Assembly: GCF_016755875.1 (NCBI RefSeq)
Contig: NZ_BNED01000005.1
Location: 6,408,501-6,472,500 of the forward strand
Source of the DNA: Streptomyces spororaveus
GTDB taxonomy: Bacteria; Actinomycetota; Actinomycetes; Streptomycetales; Streptomycetaceae
Length of the DNA stretch: 64,000 nucleotides
Direction of reading: 5' to 3'
A program made the translations under genes and the position numbers. Under the pieces are notes generated by a model, which did not search any database, was not told the DNA's origin, and worked only from the letters and a program-made list of their open reading frames with translations. Below, piece by piece: positions 63,586-64,000 of this stretch. Positions within the stretch are counted from its first letter, which is position 1; every line of letters begins with the position of its first letter.

Positions 63586-64000
63586 CTAGAACCAGTTGCG
63601 CTGCGAACCGACGCTGGCGATCCACTGGTTCAGGTACGCCGCCCAGTCCGTGCCCTGGTACGACTGCAGCCCCACCTGGAAGCAGCGGTAGGTGTCGCTG
63701 CCCTCGGTGAACAGACCCGGCTTCTTGTCCATCTCCAGGACGACATCCATCTCCCGGCCGTCCGAGATGAAGGTGAGCTCGACCTGGTGCAGGCCGCGGT
63801 ACTGCGACGGCGGCAGGAACTCGATCTCCTGGTAGAAGGGCAGCGACTGACGCGTCCCCCGGATGTGCCCGCGCTCCATGTCCGCGCTGCGGAAGGTGAA
63901 GCCGAGCTGCCGGAAGGCATCGAGGATCGCCTGCTGCGCCGGCACCGGGTGCACGTTGATCGCGTCGAGGTCGCCCGCGTCCACCGCGCGCGCGATCTCC
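63586..64000 (-). CDS. Spo0M-like sporulation-control protein (partial, 5' end outside window)
   Basis: The C-terminal 137 residues of a protein running past the window edge. LDAFRQLGFTFRSADMERGHIRGT, LPFYQEIEFLPPS, LHQVELTFISDGREMDVVLEMDKKPGLF and the ending QWIASVGSQRNWF match the Spo0M family (arrestin-like fold, sporulation control). The N-terminal half is unseen. It is separated from the PEBP gene by 64 nt and has the same direction. Confidence 0.85.
   Translation of the reverse strand, partial: EIARAVDAGDLDAINVHPVPAQQAILDAFRQLGFTFRSADMERGHIRGTRQSLPFYQEIEFLPPSQYRGLHQVELTFISDGREMDVVLEMDKKPGLFTEGSDTYRCFQVGLQSYQGTDWAAYLNQWIASVGSQRNWF

Overview
The window is a piece of high-GC actinobacterial chromosome, almost certainly Streptomyces. 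Codon third positions are nearly all G or C, GTG starts and 4-nt GTGA/ATGA overlaps are common, and there are lineage markers: a chaplin (chpE), a Gbn-type nucleoid protein, a streptophobe protein, a Spo0M-like protein and a two-ACT-domain SerB. From memory of S. coelicolor, gene order runs in step with SCO1845 (pit), SCO1839 (gbn), SCO1815/1814 (fabG/fabI) and SCO1800 (chpE), so this looks like conserved core chromosome. I saw no rRNA, tRNA, CRISPR array, insertion sequence or prophage.

Layout. 1-8505: adenosylcobalamin genes on the minus strand (cobC-like, cobB, cobO, fused ChlI/ChlD chelatase, cobQ, cobD) under a clear cobalamin riboswitch, with a ZIP metal transporter on the other strand. 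8574-10252: a PiT phosphate transporter, a small membrane protein and a PHO-box-like promoter site. 10.5-17.3 kb: alpha/beta hydrolase, a conserved unknown, VOC protein, neutral zinc metallopeptidase, an ABC-F protein with a possible 7-codon leader ORF, and gbn preceded by clustered GATC sites. 17.3-20.4 kb: enoyl-CoA hydratase, then a five-gene Asp23/AmaP envelope operon. 20.4-24.1 kb (minus): divergent SDR, SURF1, Cys-rich protein, DEDDh exonuclease-BRCT, TetR regulator. 24.2-28.5 kb: an operon of acetoacetate-decarboxylase-like protein, SDR and two amidohydrolases, divergent from the TetR gene across a perfect palindrome. 28.7-31.4 kb: a membrane His-motif oxygenase resembling alkylglycerol monooxygenase, coupled to lysoplasmalogenase and followed by a Zn-alcohol dehydrogenase, a possible ether-lipid cleavage set. 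31.9-36.3 kb: DUF485/ActP acetate symport, moaA and small proteins. 36.4-42.4 kb: tyrS, the TldE/TldD protease pair, fabG-fabI. 42.5-47.5 kb: secreted protein, GntR regulator divergent from a CynX-type exporter with a 39-aa companion, SixA phosphatase, serB. 47.5-52.7 kb: streptophobe protein divergent from an FHA-FHA-ABC transporter, then a secreted lytic transglycosylase. 53-57.3 kb: queA-like/SDR pair, a two-component system and chpE. 57.4-64 kb: short beta-propeller protein, orphan ABC ATPase, NfeD/SPFH pair, TSUP permease, HNH, PEBP and a partial Spo0M gene.

Taken together this is housekeeping and cell-envelope chromosome with two less ordinary catabolic operons (24-28.5 kb and 28.7-31.4 kb), which I consider the best places to look for something new. 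Regulatory sites were read by eye; start codons were picked from Shine-Dalgarno spacing and overlap with neighbours.
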